Of a DNA stretch of 64,000 bases, positions 33,801-45,499 are shown one piece after another. Source of the stretch: Cranoglanis bouderius (lineage: Eukaryota; Chordata; Actinopteri; Siluriformes; Cranoglanididae); the NCBI GenBank assembly GCA_023630585.1, contig CM042553.1:21110020-21174019 (forward strand), written 5' to 3'. Made by a program: the position numbers and the translations under genes. The first letter of the stretch is position 1. Every line of letters begins with the position of its first letter. The notes under the pieces are model-generated. The model saw only the letters and a program-made list of their open reading frames with translations, searched no databases and was not told the origin of the DNA.

Positions 33801-36800
33801 ACTGTAGCCCAAATGTTTGGCTCACAATTTTGTTCCCCACAGAATTGGCCTATGTCTTCTTTCATTACTGACATAAGACACAAAGTGATGAACAGCTTGG
33901 GCACATCACAGTGGAGTCCCTCAACCATCAAGCCAGTGGTTACAAATCTAGTCAAAAACCCTGTGAGTAACAACTTTCTCAGTCAGGCTCAAGAATGCAG
34001 TCAACTCAGTCATTTTAATATTTGTATGTATATATATCAGTGTCTGTACAAAAGGATACTTTCCACTATTGTGACACAGCAGGAGCTGGTGAATGTAGAT
34101 TTTACTAGGCACTCCAGTTTGTGTTAGTGAAGAACTAAGATTAGTCATACATATGAAGGGCACCAACAAGATATCTAATTTATATTTACTGTAGTGTTGA
34201 TGTGTATGACATTTGACAAACATGAGGCAGAGGTGTTTGGATACAGGTATGAGCAGATTGACTGGCATCCAAATTGGCAGGCAAAGATAATTCAATCAAA
34301 TTGACTAATACTAGCAAGGCAAAGGGGTAAAAAGTAGTAAAACAGAAGAGAGATAAAAATTCGGCAAACCTTCACATAGAGTGTGTGTAGTGGTGTGGTA
34401 TTTGTAAAGAGTTAATTGATTGTGAATGGGAATCAGCTGTAGTAGGTTATTAGGAAGGAGTCAGTGAATGCAGTAAAGTCTGGTGTTCATTGTGTGGGTG
34501 GAGTGGCACTAGCTCCTGGAGAGGTGTTGGATCCCAAACTGATGCTGGCTCCTGAAGTGGTTGATCTGGGGTAGTGCTGGATTTTTTTAATAACAACATT
34601 AATACTCAGTGGAGGTCATATGCATATTCTCCCCACAGGAACTTCCACATGAGATTGAAATCTCAAAAATGAAGAGTATAGGAACAGCTTTTCACTTCCA
34701 AGGGGCTGTTCCTGCAGATTCAGACTTGTATGTATTTATGCCATTAACCACTTAAAATAAAATAATGCATCATGTGTCCTGCAGTGAGAAGTGTGAAATC
34801 TCATGGGCAAATACAGCATCTTAATATTGATGGATGAGACCAGTTTTCCTATTTTGTAATGCAAATTTTTCCCCTTTCACATAGCTTGCTCTTTAATATC
34901 AAGGCTGGAAAGGAGGAAGCTGCTGACATTGCTTTGTACCTGAAGATATACCCTGAGGCGGCTTCAGGCCTGAGATTCTTCAGTGAAGGAGAATGGAAAA
35001 AAACCAAATGGATTTTGGGATGTCCCCTACTCAAAGGATCCGCATTTGATATCTTCATTGTCATTGAAAAAGAAAGCTATGTGGTATAGCGATGAATAAA
35101 ATAACTAGATAAACAATACATTTACAGCAATAATGTGAGGTTAACAAACAATACATTTGCTTTCCAGGTATATTTGAATGGCTGGAGATATGGCTTATAT
35201 AAACACTATATACCAGTGGACAGGCTGACTACACTGAACATTGATGGAAATATCACTGTAAACAGCATCGGTGTCGTTTCAGTAAGTCAGATTCTAAAAG
35301 CTCCAGTTTTTTTCTTTTTGTATTTTTCAAATAATGCGTACAGCAATTTGTAAGACAGGGAAGAACAAAAGGGGGAAACCGAAAACTGTGTAGGGCTTTG
35401 GCTGATCAAGAAATTAAACACCTACAATAAAGTATTCTAGAGATCCTGTGTATAATTCTAATTCATAATCATTCTTCTTATCTTCTAAGAACTGGAGCAC
35501 ATCTGCCTTTGTTAACAAACAAAGCTCACGTTGGGAACTTTCGAAAAAACAGTCAGATGTAGCACAACCAGTTTGCACACCTGTGAGTAACAAAACTTGA
35601 AAAGTAGTTTAAAATGAAAATAACTTAAGTTAAAGTATCATTAAGTAAATATTAAAGCTATATTTAGTCACTAATACTATTAACAATACCATAAAACAAT
35701 TAACAATTTTTAAATATTATGACTAGATATTTGCCATGGCCTAAATGAACAATGTTTATGACCCTAACAGAACCAGCCCTATTTGGGCCAAATCCCTGGA
35801 GGACTGAAAACTGGACTGACTTTTTTCTTCCAGGGGGTGGTTCCTTCAGATGCCAGCGGGTATGCTTTTATAATACTGCACACAATATACCGTCACTGTT
35901 ATTAGCATGAAACCAGTATGAAACAGAATACTTCACACATATTCAGTACTGTGCAAAAGTCTTAGGCACATGTCATGAAATTAAATAATGAAAAAAGAAA
36001 AATAAGTAAATGTTTTCTACATAAAAAAATACAATAAAGAGCAGTAAACAGTAAAAAGAAACAAAGTCAGTATTCGGTGTACTTTTAAGAACTCAGTGTG
36101 CTTTTAATCGCATCAGTAGTCTCAGGTAGACTTTGTGCAGTTTTATAAGGAAATTAGCTGGTAAGTTTTTCTAAACATCTTGGAGAATCTTCCACAGTTT
36201 TTCTGGAGGCTTTGTCACATTTGCTTTGTTTTTGCAGGTAACCTCTGGCAGCCTTCATTATGATTTTTTTTTTAAGTCTGAAAAGTAGTGTATTACATAT
36301 TGTTTACTTTAATGGCATACACATTTTCCTATAACATTGTATTTTTTTTTGAAAATATTTTTTGGAACTCTAAAATGTTATTACTGATCCAATAGTACAG
36401 GAGTCATATCTAAAGTCATATCTAAAGTCATATCTTGTATTAAAAACACTTAGGCTGCCCAAGACTTTTGAACAGTACTGAATATTCTTTTTCATCAAAA
36501 TGTTTTATGCCCCTTTTAGATTTGAGATAAATTTCAAGACTGGGCCAAATGATGGTGATGACATTGCTTTCCAGTTCAAGACTTTGCTACACTCTGTGGT
36601 CTGTGACAGTTACAAGAATGGAAAGTCGGAGGCTAAACTGACATTAGATGAGGCGATATTTGCTAAAGGAGAAGGCTTTGATATAATCATGATTATTACA
36701 CCAGATGAATATGAAGTGAGATGTTTGGAAAAGTGAAATGAATTAATCATCAATTTTAAATGGAGTAAATAAGGTTACATTAAATGGTTTCATGTATTTG

Positions 36801-37497
36801 TTCAGGTTACCGTGAATGGCCGTGATTTCTGTAAATTTCGCCACCATATACAAGTGGACAAAGTGTCCACACTTCATATATGTGGAGACGTTCTCATGAA
36901 CACCTGTGCCATTATTCATGTAAGTCACTGTCATGTGATTAAAAAGAAAGGAAAAAAAAAACACTTCAGATAAAAATGACCATTGCAGAGATTATGTACA
37001 ATAATAATAATAATAATAATTATTATTATTATAGTTGTTAAATGTGTTGTGCTTAATTCCATTACCAAGAAAGGTCTGAATCATTTTGCCCAGGTTTTCC
37101 CTTTTTTTTCACCCTCAGCTTTTAAAGTTTATTTAGAAATATACAAGAATTGGGGTAAAATATATAAGAATTAACATAGTAAATAACTAATAAATAAATA
37201 AATAAATCACATATAAATATTATATGTAATAATGTTATTATATAATATATAATTTTTTTCTACTAGGTGGACAAATTTAATCTGACTTGTGATCTCTCTG
37301 CCCATATTTGAATAACTGAGGACAAGTTCATCTCCAGGAGTTGTGTTCAGATCTTCAAGACTATTTGTTCCCTTCTTTGTAATGTAATGTGTTGTTGTGC
37401 TCAGGTGTCTTAATAGTTCCAATGATTAGTCATAATTTCTCCTTTTCAGCTGAATTACATTGTTCCCCCCCTAAAACATTCCAGTAGCAGAAAATGA
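30366..37497 (+). CDS. stonustoxin-like (SNTX) protein with two C-terminal galectin domains, 10 coding exons
   Basis: Exons 30366-30456, 31506-33247, 34639-34727, 34885-35083, 35168-35281, 35490-35582, 35771-35859, 36520-36715, 36806-36919, 37450-37497; all GT-AG, all phases agree, about 924 residues. The large second exon is a complete SNTX/neoverrucotoxin-type core: MACPF-like N-terminal region, helical region with NPTTYMEAL and VWLYPL, thioredoxin-like region with VVCFCFNSL, and a fibronectin-III-like end with YRIRYRAVSEFG. The following exons form two galectin-type domains (89/199/114-nt and 89/196/114-nt exon triplets) joined by a 31-codon linker exon. The usual SNTX PRY-SPRY tail is absent. 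There is no signal peptide. Fish venom SNTX proteins form pores, but many non-venom homologues exist and no toxicity is implied. Function is unknown; a role in lectin-directed defence is speculation. The last exon is the least certain. Confidence 0.88.
30806..30867. repeat. (AAT)n microsatellite
   Basis: About 20 AAT units in the first coding intron of the SNTX-galectin gene. Confidence 0.95.
31205..31395 (+). mobile_element. tRNA-derived SINE
   Basis: agtggtagctcagtggttaa (A box), gatttcaaaccccagc (B box), ccactgttgggctc and the ccagataagggcatctgcca tail. Same family as 11085-11282; inserted 110 bp before the large SNTX exon. Confidence 0.88.
33272..34638. other. large intron between SNTX core and galectin exons
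   Basis: AT-rich; short ORFs (for example 33732-34127) show no recognisable domain. Nothing else supported. Confidence 0.5.
34639..35281 (+). CDS. galectin-type domain 1 of the SNTX-galectin gene
   Basis: Three exons in the standard galectin pattern: GTAFHFQGAVPADSD; then FNIKAGKEEAADIALYLKI with SGLRFFSEGEWKKTKW and FDIFIVIEKESYV; then VYLNGWRYGLYKHYIPVDRL with LNIDGNITVNS. The beta-strand spacing is galectin-like, but the sugar-binding signature (H-x-NPR, V-x-N, W-x-x-E-x-R) is not conserved. It may be a structural or protein-binding domain. Confidence 0.8.
35771..36919 (+). CDS. galectin-type domain 2 of the SNTX-galectin gene
   Basis: Exons 35771-35859 (GLKTGLTFFFQGVVPSDAS), 36520-36715 (FEINFKTGPNDGDDIAFQF, FAKGEGFDIIMIITPDEYE) and 36806-36919 (VTVNGRDFCKFRHHIQVDKV, LHICGDV). 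A clear galectin fold. Where galectins have H-x-NPR it has FQFKTL; the V-x-N segment reads VCDS, and the stacking Trp position reads GKSEA, so beta-galactoside binding is doubtful. The downstream pseudogene copy keeps Asn and Trp at these positions. Confidence 0.85.
35944..36480. mobile_element. MITE with cagtactgtgcaaaag ends
   Basis: The left end cagtactgtgcaaaagtctt is mirrored by the complement of gcccaagacttttgaacagt at the right end. Non-coding. A decayed copy occupies the same intron position in the duplicated galectin segment (49163-49648), so the insertion predates the duplication. Confidence 0.8.
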
Positions 37498-38746
37498 ACT
37501 AAGGTAGGAGACAGAAAAACAGAAATAAATTAATGATGTCTATTTAAAATAATAGACGTTTTGTCTGAGTAATCATGTGGTAGACGTATCTGATTTATTG
37601 AATATTAGAATGACAAAGTTGCTATATTCCCTGCTTAGGACTTAAATGGATGTTAGAAATTTAGATTTGCTTTCAGTGGTGTAGTGCTCATCAAATCTTC
37701 AATTATTAGATTAGATTAAATATGCTTTGTGTTTATTTCTTGTATAAATAAACAAACAATTAATTAAATGCATTATGTGATCAAAGGTTGAACATTTTAA
37801 TATTTTTATTTGACACTAAAAAGATCTTGGCTGACTTTGTTTTAATAAAATGTGATGGAGGCTTATAGCTTACAAGTGGATTAATGAAGTTTTAATATAA
37901 ATGTTAAGATTGATCAACTGTAAAATAAAATAACCCCATATTATTAAATAATAAATTAAACAAACCCAGTAGCAAAGATTTGATATATTTAATATATTTA
38001 AAAGAATATATTTCTGTAATATTGCAGAACATGTGAAGCATCTGAAGACACCTTGTAGAATTCAAATTTGGATAGACATACAGTGTAATATTAACAAGCT
38101 ACAACAAAATTCTGTTATTTTCTCTCAACTTGTCTTTCAGCCTTAATTATTTTATTTTTACTATAAGATTCATTAAAAATTTTATTTTGGGCTGTGTTTT
38201 TTTTTCATGGTCATATACTGTACTTTGTTTTTCACTCCTTTGTGCCCCTGCTATCCAGTTGCAAAAAAATTCTTGTTGGATTGAATTCTCTAGATAGATT
38301 TTAATAGATATGACAGAAATTGAGTCTCATACATTTGTGGAAATAAAAGCATTTATAGAGTATGTATGAGTTATTTATTTAAAATATATTTCCTTTCCTG
38401 ACAATATTCATTAGGTCTGAGGCAGAAAATATTGAACACATCCTTTTTTATTAAAAATATTTTTATTAGCTTTACAGACTATTTTACAGAGACATGAAGA
38501 TACTTGGCGTTATGCATGTTCAACAAATTAGTTTAAATGTTTAGTTTTTTATCCAAGAACATACAAGATGCAATTAGAATAATTCTGAAGTAGAGGAGAC
38601 TGCAAATCAGTGAAATGCAAGCTCACACCGCACAGTGAAGAAATGACCCAATTTATCAATTATTCAATTACAGTGTCTAAAGTTAACTGAAATTATTATG
38701 ACATCAATTTCATTGTGGCTGGAGGGTAAAAAAAATTTAGTATCAT
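37498..38746. other. 3' flank of the SNTX-galectin gene
   Basis: AT-rich sequence with possible polyadenylation hexamers (for example aataaa at about 37522 and 38342). No gene seen. Confidence 0.5.
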
Positions 38747-38763
38747 GAAGATATACAGAGAAA

Positions 38764-41700
38764 AATCTAGCCACAGGAGGTCACAAGCCAGTGTACTTTT
38801 TGTGCCGGTCCCAAGCCCGGATAAATAGAGAGGGTTGTGTCAGGAAGGGCATCCGACGTAAAACTTTTGCCAAATTCAATATGCGAATCACGAACATGAA
38901 CAGGGCACTGGTGGAAATTGGGCTACTGTTGGTCGAAGAAGGAGAGGAGGAAGGTGTGTTAGAGGAGGAAGGCGTGTCCGTAGGCAGAGAGAGAAGAGGA
39001 AAGGCAGGAGTTTAGGACTGAAAGTAGGGACTTTGAATGTTGGTACAATGACAGGTAAAGGCAGAGAGCTGGTAGATATGATGCAGAGGAGGAAAGTCGA
39101 CATTCTGTGTGTCCAGGAGACCAGGTGGAAAGGGAGCAAGGCTAGAATCATTGGAGCAGGGTTTAAACTGTTTTATCATGGGGTGGACAGGAAGACAAAT
39201 GGAGTAGGAGTGATCCTGAAGGAGGATTTTGCGAAGAATGTTCTGGAGGTAAAGAGAGTGTCAGATAGGTTGATGAGTCTGAAGCTGGAAATTGAAGGTG
39301 TGATGTTGAATGTTGTTAGTGCGTACGCTCCACAAGTAGGTTGTGAGCAAGAGGAGAAAGACAGATTCTGGAGCGAGCTTGAGGAAGTGATGCAGAGTGT
39401 TCCCAGATGTGAGAGAGTGATGATAGGGGCAGACTTTAATGGACATGTTGGTGAAGGGAATAGAGGGGATGAGGAAGTGATGGGCAGGTTTGGTCTTCAG
39501 GTAAGGAACCCAGAAGGACAGAGGTTGGTAGACTTTGCTAAAAGTATGGAGACGGCTGTGGTGAACACGTACTTTCAGAAGAGGCAGGAACACAGGGTGA
39601 CATATAAGAGTGGTGGCAGGAGCACACAGGTGGACTATATCTTATGTAGACACTGTAATCTGATGGAGATTAGCGATTGCAAAGTAGTGGTAGGAGAGAG
39701 TGTAGCTAGACAGCATAGGATGGTGGTGTGTAAGATGACTCTGGTGGTGAGAAAGATGAAGAGAGCAAAGGCAGAGCAGAAGACAAAGTGGTGGAAGTTG
39801 GAAAAGGAAGAGTACTGTGCGGTTTTCAGGAAGGAGTTGAGACAGGCTTTAGGTGGTCAGGAGGTGCTTCCAGATGACTGGACTACTACAGCCAAAGTGA
39901 TCAGGGAGACAGGTAGGAAGGTGCTAGGTGTGTCATCTGGAAGGAGGAAAGAAGACAAGGAGACTTGGTGGTAGAATGAGGAAGTTCAGGAGAGTATCCA
40001 GAAGAAGAGGTTAGCTAGGAAGAAGTGGGACAGTGAGAGGACGGAGGAAAGTAGACAGGAATATAGGAAGATGCAGCGTGAGGTTAAGATAGAGGTGGCA
40101 AAGGCCAAACAGAAAGCTTATGAGGACATGTATGCAAGGTTAGATAGTAAGGAAGGTGAGAGGGATTTGTATCGGTTGGCGAGGCAGAGGGATAGAGATG
40201 GTGAGGATGTGCAGCAGGTTAGAGTGATTAAAGATAGAGATGGAAATGTGTTGACAGGTGACAGGAGAGTGAGGGAAACATGGAAGGAGTACTTTGAGGA
40301 ACTGATGAATGAGGAAAATGACAGAGAGAGAAGAGTAGTAGAGGCAAATATTGTTGAGCAAAGGTAGAAAGGATTAGCAAGGGTGAAGTTAGGAGAGCTT
40401 TGAAGAGGATGCAAAGAGGAAAGGCGGTTGGTCCTGATGACATACCAGTGGAGGTATGGAAGTGTCTAGGAGAGATGGCAGTAGAGTTTTTAACTAGGTT
40501 GTTCAACGAGGTCTTAGAGAGTGAGAGGATGCCTGAGGAATGGAGGAGAAGTGTTTTGGTGCCGATTTTTAAGAACAAGGGAGATGTGCAGAGTTGTGGA
40601 AACTACAGAGGTATTAAGCTGATGAGCCATACAATGAAGTTGTGGGAAAGAGTGGTGGAAGCAAGGCTAAGGGGAGAAGTGAGCATTTGTGAGCAGCAGT
40701 ATGGTTTCATGCCAAGAAAGAGCACTACAGATGCAATATTTGCTTTGAGAATGTTGATGGAGAAGTACAGAGAGGGTCAGAAAGAGCTGCATTGTGTCTT
40801 TGTAGATTTAGAGAAAGCGTATGACAGGGTGCCAAGAGAGGAGCTGTGGTGTTGTATGAGGAGGTCTGGAGTGGCAGAGAAGTATGTTAGAGTGGTGCAG
40901 GATATGTATGAGAGCAGTAGGACAATGGTAAGGTGTGCGGTAGGTGTGACAGAGGAGTTCACGGTGAAGGTGGGACTGCATCAAGGATCGGCTCCGAGCC
41001 CCTTCTTGTTTGCGGTGGTGATGGACAGGCTGACAGATGAGGTCAGACAGGAATCTCCATGGACTATGATGTTTGCGGATGACATTGTGATCTGTAGTGA
41101 GAGCAGGGAGCAGGTGGAGGAAACTCTAGAGAGGTGGAGGTTTGCTCTGGAGAGAAGAGGAATGAAGGTTAGTCGCAGCAAGACAGAATACATGTGTGTG
41201 AATGAGAGGGATCCAAGTGAAACAGTGAGGTTACAGGGAGAAGAGATGAAGAAGGTGCAGGATTTTAAGTACTTAGGGTCAACAGTCCAGAGCAACGGGG
41301 AGTGTGGAAAAGAGGTGAAGAAGCGTGTGCAGGCAGGTTGGAATGGGTGGAGAAAAGTGTCAGGTCTGTTGTGTGATAAAAGAGTACCAGCAAGAATGAA
41401 AGGAAAGGTGTACAGGACAGTAGTGAGACCAGCGATGTTGTATGGTTTGGAGACAGTTGCACTGAGGAAAAGACAGGAGGACGAGTTAGAGGTAGCAGAG
41501 CTGAAGATGTTGAGGTTCTCTTTGGGAGTGACGAGGATGGATAGGATCAGGAATGAGTACATCAGGGAGACAGCACATGTGAGATGTTTTGGAGACAAAG
41601 TTAGAGAGGCCAAGTTGAGATGGTTTGGACATGTTCAGAGGAGGGAGAGTGAATATATCAGTAAAAGGATGCTGAGGTTAGAGCTGCCAGGCAGGAGGCC

Positions 41701-41851
41701 GAGAGGAAGACCAAAGAGGAGGTTTATGGATGTAGTGAAGGAGGACATGAAGGTAGTCGGTCTGAGAGAAGAGGATGCAGGGGATAGGGCTAGATGGAGG
41801 CAGATGATTCGCTGTGGCGACCCCTGAAGGGAACAGCCGAAAGGAAAAGAA
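38764..41851 (+). mobile_element. near full-length RTE-type LINE (3.09 kb)
   Basis: Flanked by a perfect 17-bp direct repeat, gaagatatacagagaaa, at 38747-38763 and 41852-41868. Single-ORF layout with endonuclease then reverse transcriptase, a short 5' region (gtgccggtcccaagcccgga) and a short 3' end (tgtggcgacccctgaaggga) without a long tail. Both ends and the intact target duplication indicate a complete insertion. Confidence 0.93.
39033..41827 (+). pseudogene. RTE ORF: endonuclease-reverse transcriptase, lightly damaged
   Basis: Apurinic-like endonuclease: LNVGTMTGKG start region, VDILCVQETRWKG (catalytic Glu), VSAYAPQVG, MIGADFNGHVGEG (Asp/Asn) and STQVDYILCR. Reverse transcriptase: QYGFMPRKSTTDAIFALR, CVFVDLEKAYDRVPREELW (first Asp), GLHQGSAPSPFLF and MMFADDIVICSE (catalytic Asp pair). 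C-terminal GNEYIRE-like and RWFGHVQRR motifs and the end RWRQMIRCGDP are typical of RTE elements. Damage is small: a TAG at 39972 and frame changes near 40365-40400. A SAPSP box replaces the more usual SALSP. Confidence 0.9.
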
Positions 41852-41868
41852 GAAGATATACAGAGAAA

Positions 41869-42723
41869 GCAATGGGCTGTACAACAAATGATTTCTAAGG
41901 CTGATTTATATTTTCACAAAGATGCACAACAATTATATTTGCATCAAAACAGAAAAAGTCATTAAGGGTAAGCATAACTTTCAAATGCACACAGAAGAGG
42001 TGTTACCTCTAACCCCTGAACACCAAATTGTGTGGATCTGGCTGCCTGGATGATTGTTTCAGTATGAAAGTGTTGAGCTCATGAAGGGGTTGGGACAGGA
42101 GTCAATTAATCCAAACTAGAACCAAGACGAAATCAAACAGTTCAGTCTTTATTTACAGATAAAAAAAAATAAATCCAGTATTTTCTTTTTTCAGTCCATT
42201 CACTCAGTGACACAGCAATATTATTTTGATTTTATGTGATGTATGAGTATGTTGGCAGATGAATTCAAAAGTCTGAATGGGACCCTGGTCCATTCACGAA
42301 GCCACTATACAAATAAAGCACTATACAAATAAAACTGAATTGAATTGAACCATCAACTTGATGACCATTTAGATGATGATTTACAAACACTCTGCTCCAA
42401 CAATCGCTGCTATACCTATGCACACAAGAGTTCTAAAACTGGTCTCAATCACCGAGAGGGGAGCTCATTGGAAAGGCTGTCTGAACTACAGCTATCAGTC
42501 ATTGTGAAAGCTGTTGAAGGAGCGGTTATTGGTCTGCTTTAAACCAATTTGCTCTGATGTATCTGTAAACACTGCCTTTTTTAATGTTCAAATGTCTCTT
42601 GTTGATATGGGAGCTCAAATCAGTATATCAGAGGAGAGTTGTACAACCTTCTCTCAGGAAGAGGATAATCTGCCCTCCTCTGTTATATTTCAGTTAGTTG
42701 ATTATGAAACTTAGACAGTAAAG

Positions 42724-42815
<92 letters not shown>

Positions 42816-43480
42816 TAATAAAGGAAGAAAAAAGAACAAAATGTAGACCAGCTAAAAGAAATTGAACATCTTTAGAATCAAATCACATTGGAACATACAG
42901 AATAAATCTCATCATGAAGAACTAGCCATCCAATGGACTCTTTAATAGGGAATGCAAACCCTACTTTGATCCTGAATGAAATTGATCTGAATTAAACATG
43001 CACAATTTTAATACTTTTGACATTGCATCTGCAGCTCTGGTGGTGTTAGATTAGTGGTGGTCCTGAATTACATGGATATCTTCTCCGATCACAGTTCATT
43101 TTCAGGAGGGGTGCATTCATGTAAAAGTGAAGTGCGTAACTGAGAGACGTGTGCAGGGGCACTGCCCTGTGCCCATATCACTTATGCCAGCATGAATTAT
43201 CGCATTTAATTTTTTATTGTACACTGTTCCTGCTTAACAACATTGCAAAAATGCACTGAATTACCAATAAATTGCTAATATCGATCCAGGTTTGGGTGAT
43301 TTTCTGTCCCCTTTTCATTCAACATACCACTCTATCTCCATTTCATCTACACACTGGCCATAGTTCCTGGTCTTTACCTTCATTCACATCTTTAAATGTG
43401 CTGGATACTATGTGTAGTACTGCATGTGTAACTGATAGTAAAGTTTATAACGATGTTCCAATTCAAAGTCAGGATTTATT
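41869..43480. other. intergenic, mostly unassigned
   Basis: An L2 tail tip at about 42300-42347 (aaataaaactgaattgaatt). An ORF at 42514-42714 has no recognisable domain. No gene supported. Confidence 0.5.
42727..42808. repeat. (TA)n microsatellite
   Basis: About 40 uninterrupted TA units. Confidence 0.97.
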
Positions 43481-43620
43481 GTCTCAGGGATTTTTTCCTT
43501 GCCACCGTCGCTCTGGCTGCTTATTAGGGATAAATATATACATTTAAAATCTATATCCTGAATTTATATATTTCTGTAAAGCTGCTTTGGGACAATGTCC
43601 ATTGTTAAAAGCGTGATAAA
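43480..43620 (+). mobile_element. L2-type LINE 3' tail
   Basis: ctcagggattttttccttgcc through gggacaatgtccattgttaa; truncated before the terminal ttgaa repeat. Confidence 0.8.
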
Positions 43621-44179
43621 AGGTGTTTCTCTTTGCAGGTGGCTCTTTGTAGCCAGGCATGTGCAGTTTCCCATGTTTATTCACTTCTCCTCATTTATTC
43701 ATTTATAGCTAGAACATCTCCAGACCAGGGAAAGATAGAAGGCTGGTAACCAAGCAGACACTGAAAGGAGGCCTGAGGGTAGCTGACATTAGGTGCAAGA
43801 TTAAGCACAGAAAGCAAAGGCTTTGACAAATTTCTCAACATTAAGATTTAACAATTGCCACCAGCATTTGTTTTTCCACTAACCTTCATGTGCATTAGCT
43901 GCAGGATGTCTAGAGCTTAGTGAAGTGTGCACCCACTGGATGACATTTCCCCACATATTCTGAGGTACATATGTCTTTTCAGGGGGACACTCTGGTGGTC
44001 TTCTTGTGTTTTGTGCATAGGCTATCATCCATTATCACCCAGTTGGTTTCTGTGGGATACTTTTCCTGTGTTTCCATATATGCAAAAAAAGGCTTCTGCT
44101 TTCACATTCTTGGATCTGAATCCATATGTCAGAGTGAACTTGAAACATATAAAGAACTGGGCGCAACAGGCTTGGCATG

Positions 44180-44420
44180 TGTTTATGACAATGTGTTTAC
44201 GTTCAAACAATCAATCTAACAGGACACACCTGGGCAACAAGAAACACTTGTTCCAATATTTTGCTTGCCTACAAATTGGGTGATCTGATACAAAATGTGT
44301 TATGTTCTATGTTGTTTAACACATTTACATATAAATATCAGGAAATAAAAGCTGAAATTATAAACTCTCTTCTCATTCATTTTTTGATCTCAGTCATAAA
44401 TATTTTGTGGCTCCAATAGT
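44180..44420. mobile_element. DNA-transposon remnant
   Basis: Shares caatcaatctaacagg and cacttgttccaatatttt with 59195-59290. Non-coding and low confidence as to family. Confidence 0.45.
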
Positions 44421-44489
44421 GTCAGAGGGGTCCGCACTTATATAGCACCTTTTAACCTTCACAGTTCACAAAGTTCTGATGCAGTAATA

Positions 44490-44729
44490 TGCTCTGGCCC
44501 CATCCCAATGCGGCATGGCGATGTAGCTTACAGCAGGTTGTGGTCTCTGAACTGCTGGATGTCCAGGTGGTGCTCCGAAAACGATGTGGACTTTATAGAT
44601 AATTTGAGTAGTTTTGAGGGCAAGGCTGGCCTGTTAGGGCGGGACGGTATCCATCCCACTCGGGAAGGTGCTGCTCTCATTTCTTGCAGCATAGCACATA
44701 GTTTCAGAACAGGCCTAGTTAACTATTGA
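44490..44729 (+). pseudogene. LINE ORF1 esterase, C-terminal part
   Basis: Encodes ICSGPIPMRHGDVAYSRLWS, MSRWCSENDVDFIDN and LGRDGIHPTREGAALISCSI. The DGIHP block is the D-x-x-H catalytic motif of SGNH/GDSL esterases. The GDS and GxND blocks are missing here but present in the copies at 20.4 and 62.7 kb. Confidence 0.8.
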
Positions 44730-45105
44730 CAATCCAGAGCCAAGGCCAGGGAGCAGACAAGCAGGCTAAACCGACGATCTGCTAGCTGCACTGAGTCGTC
44801 ACCTAGGTTCCACAATATGGAGACTGTGTCTGTTCCCAGAGCTGAACAAAAATGTAGAAATTTTCAGAAAGTTTGTTTTAATAACCTAATTAACATAAAA
44901 TTAGACCATAGTGAATGCACAGAAACACGGATTAAACCAAATGAGTACATAGTACTAAATGAAGCCAGTCCTCCTGGATACAGTTATATACATCATCCCC
45001 GCCCGTCTAACTGGCAGAGGAGGTGTCGCACTCATTTATAATGATAATCTAGGAGTCAAACAAAAACCTAGTCATAAATTAAGTTCTTTTGAAGTTCTTC
45101 ATACT

Positions 45106-45499
45106 TGTATAACATATGTAACCACAAAAAATAAGTCTATCGAGTCGATTCCACTTATTATTATTTACAGAACGCCAGGGCCATATTCTGAATTTCTTGG
45201 TGAATTTGCAGATTTTATCTCGAACCTAGTTGTTTCTTTAGACAAAGCATTAATTGTTGGTGACTTTAATATTCATTCTGATAACCCGGAAGATCCTCTG
45301 ATATGTATAACATATGTAACCACAAAAAATAAGTCTATCGAGTCGATTCCACTTATTATTATTTACAGAACGCCAGGGCCATATTCTGAATTTCTTGGTG
45401 AATTTGCAGATTTTATCTCGAACCTAGTTGTTTCTTTAGACAAAGCATTAATTGTTGGTGACTTTAATATTCATTCTGATAACCCGGAAGATCCTCTGA
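45106..45499 (+). repeat. in-frame 198-bp tandem duplication in the LINE endonuclease
   Basis: Sequence from tgtataacatatgtaaccac (45106) is repeated from 45304, period 198 bp (66 codons), apparently without a difference over about 196 bp. It doubles the segment from YVTTKNKSIESIPL to FNIHSDNPEDPL and keeps the frame open. Confidence 0.95.

Noticed and set aside
33732..34127. 131-codon ORF in the SNTX-galectin intron
   Set aside because: No domain recognised, and it is not needed by the exon chain; most likely chance.
37265..37308. Alternative last exon of the SNTX-galectin gene (acceptor tactag, short reading to TGA)
   Set aside because: Possible in phase, but the acceptor at 37449 has a better pyrimidine tract; kept only as an alternative.
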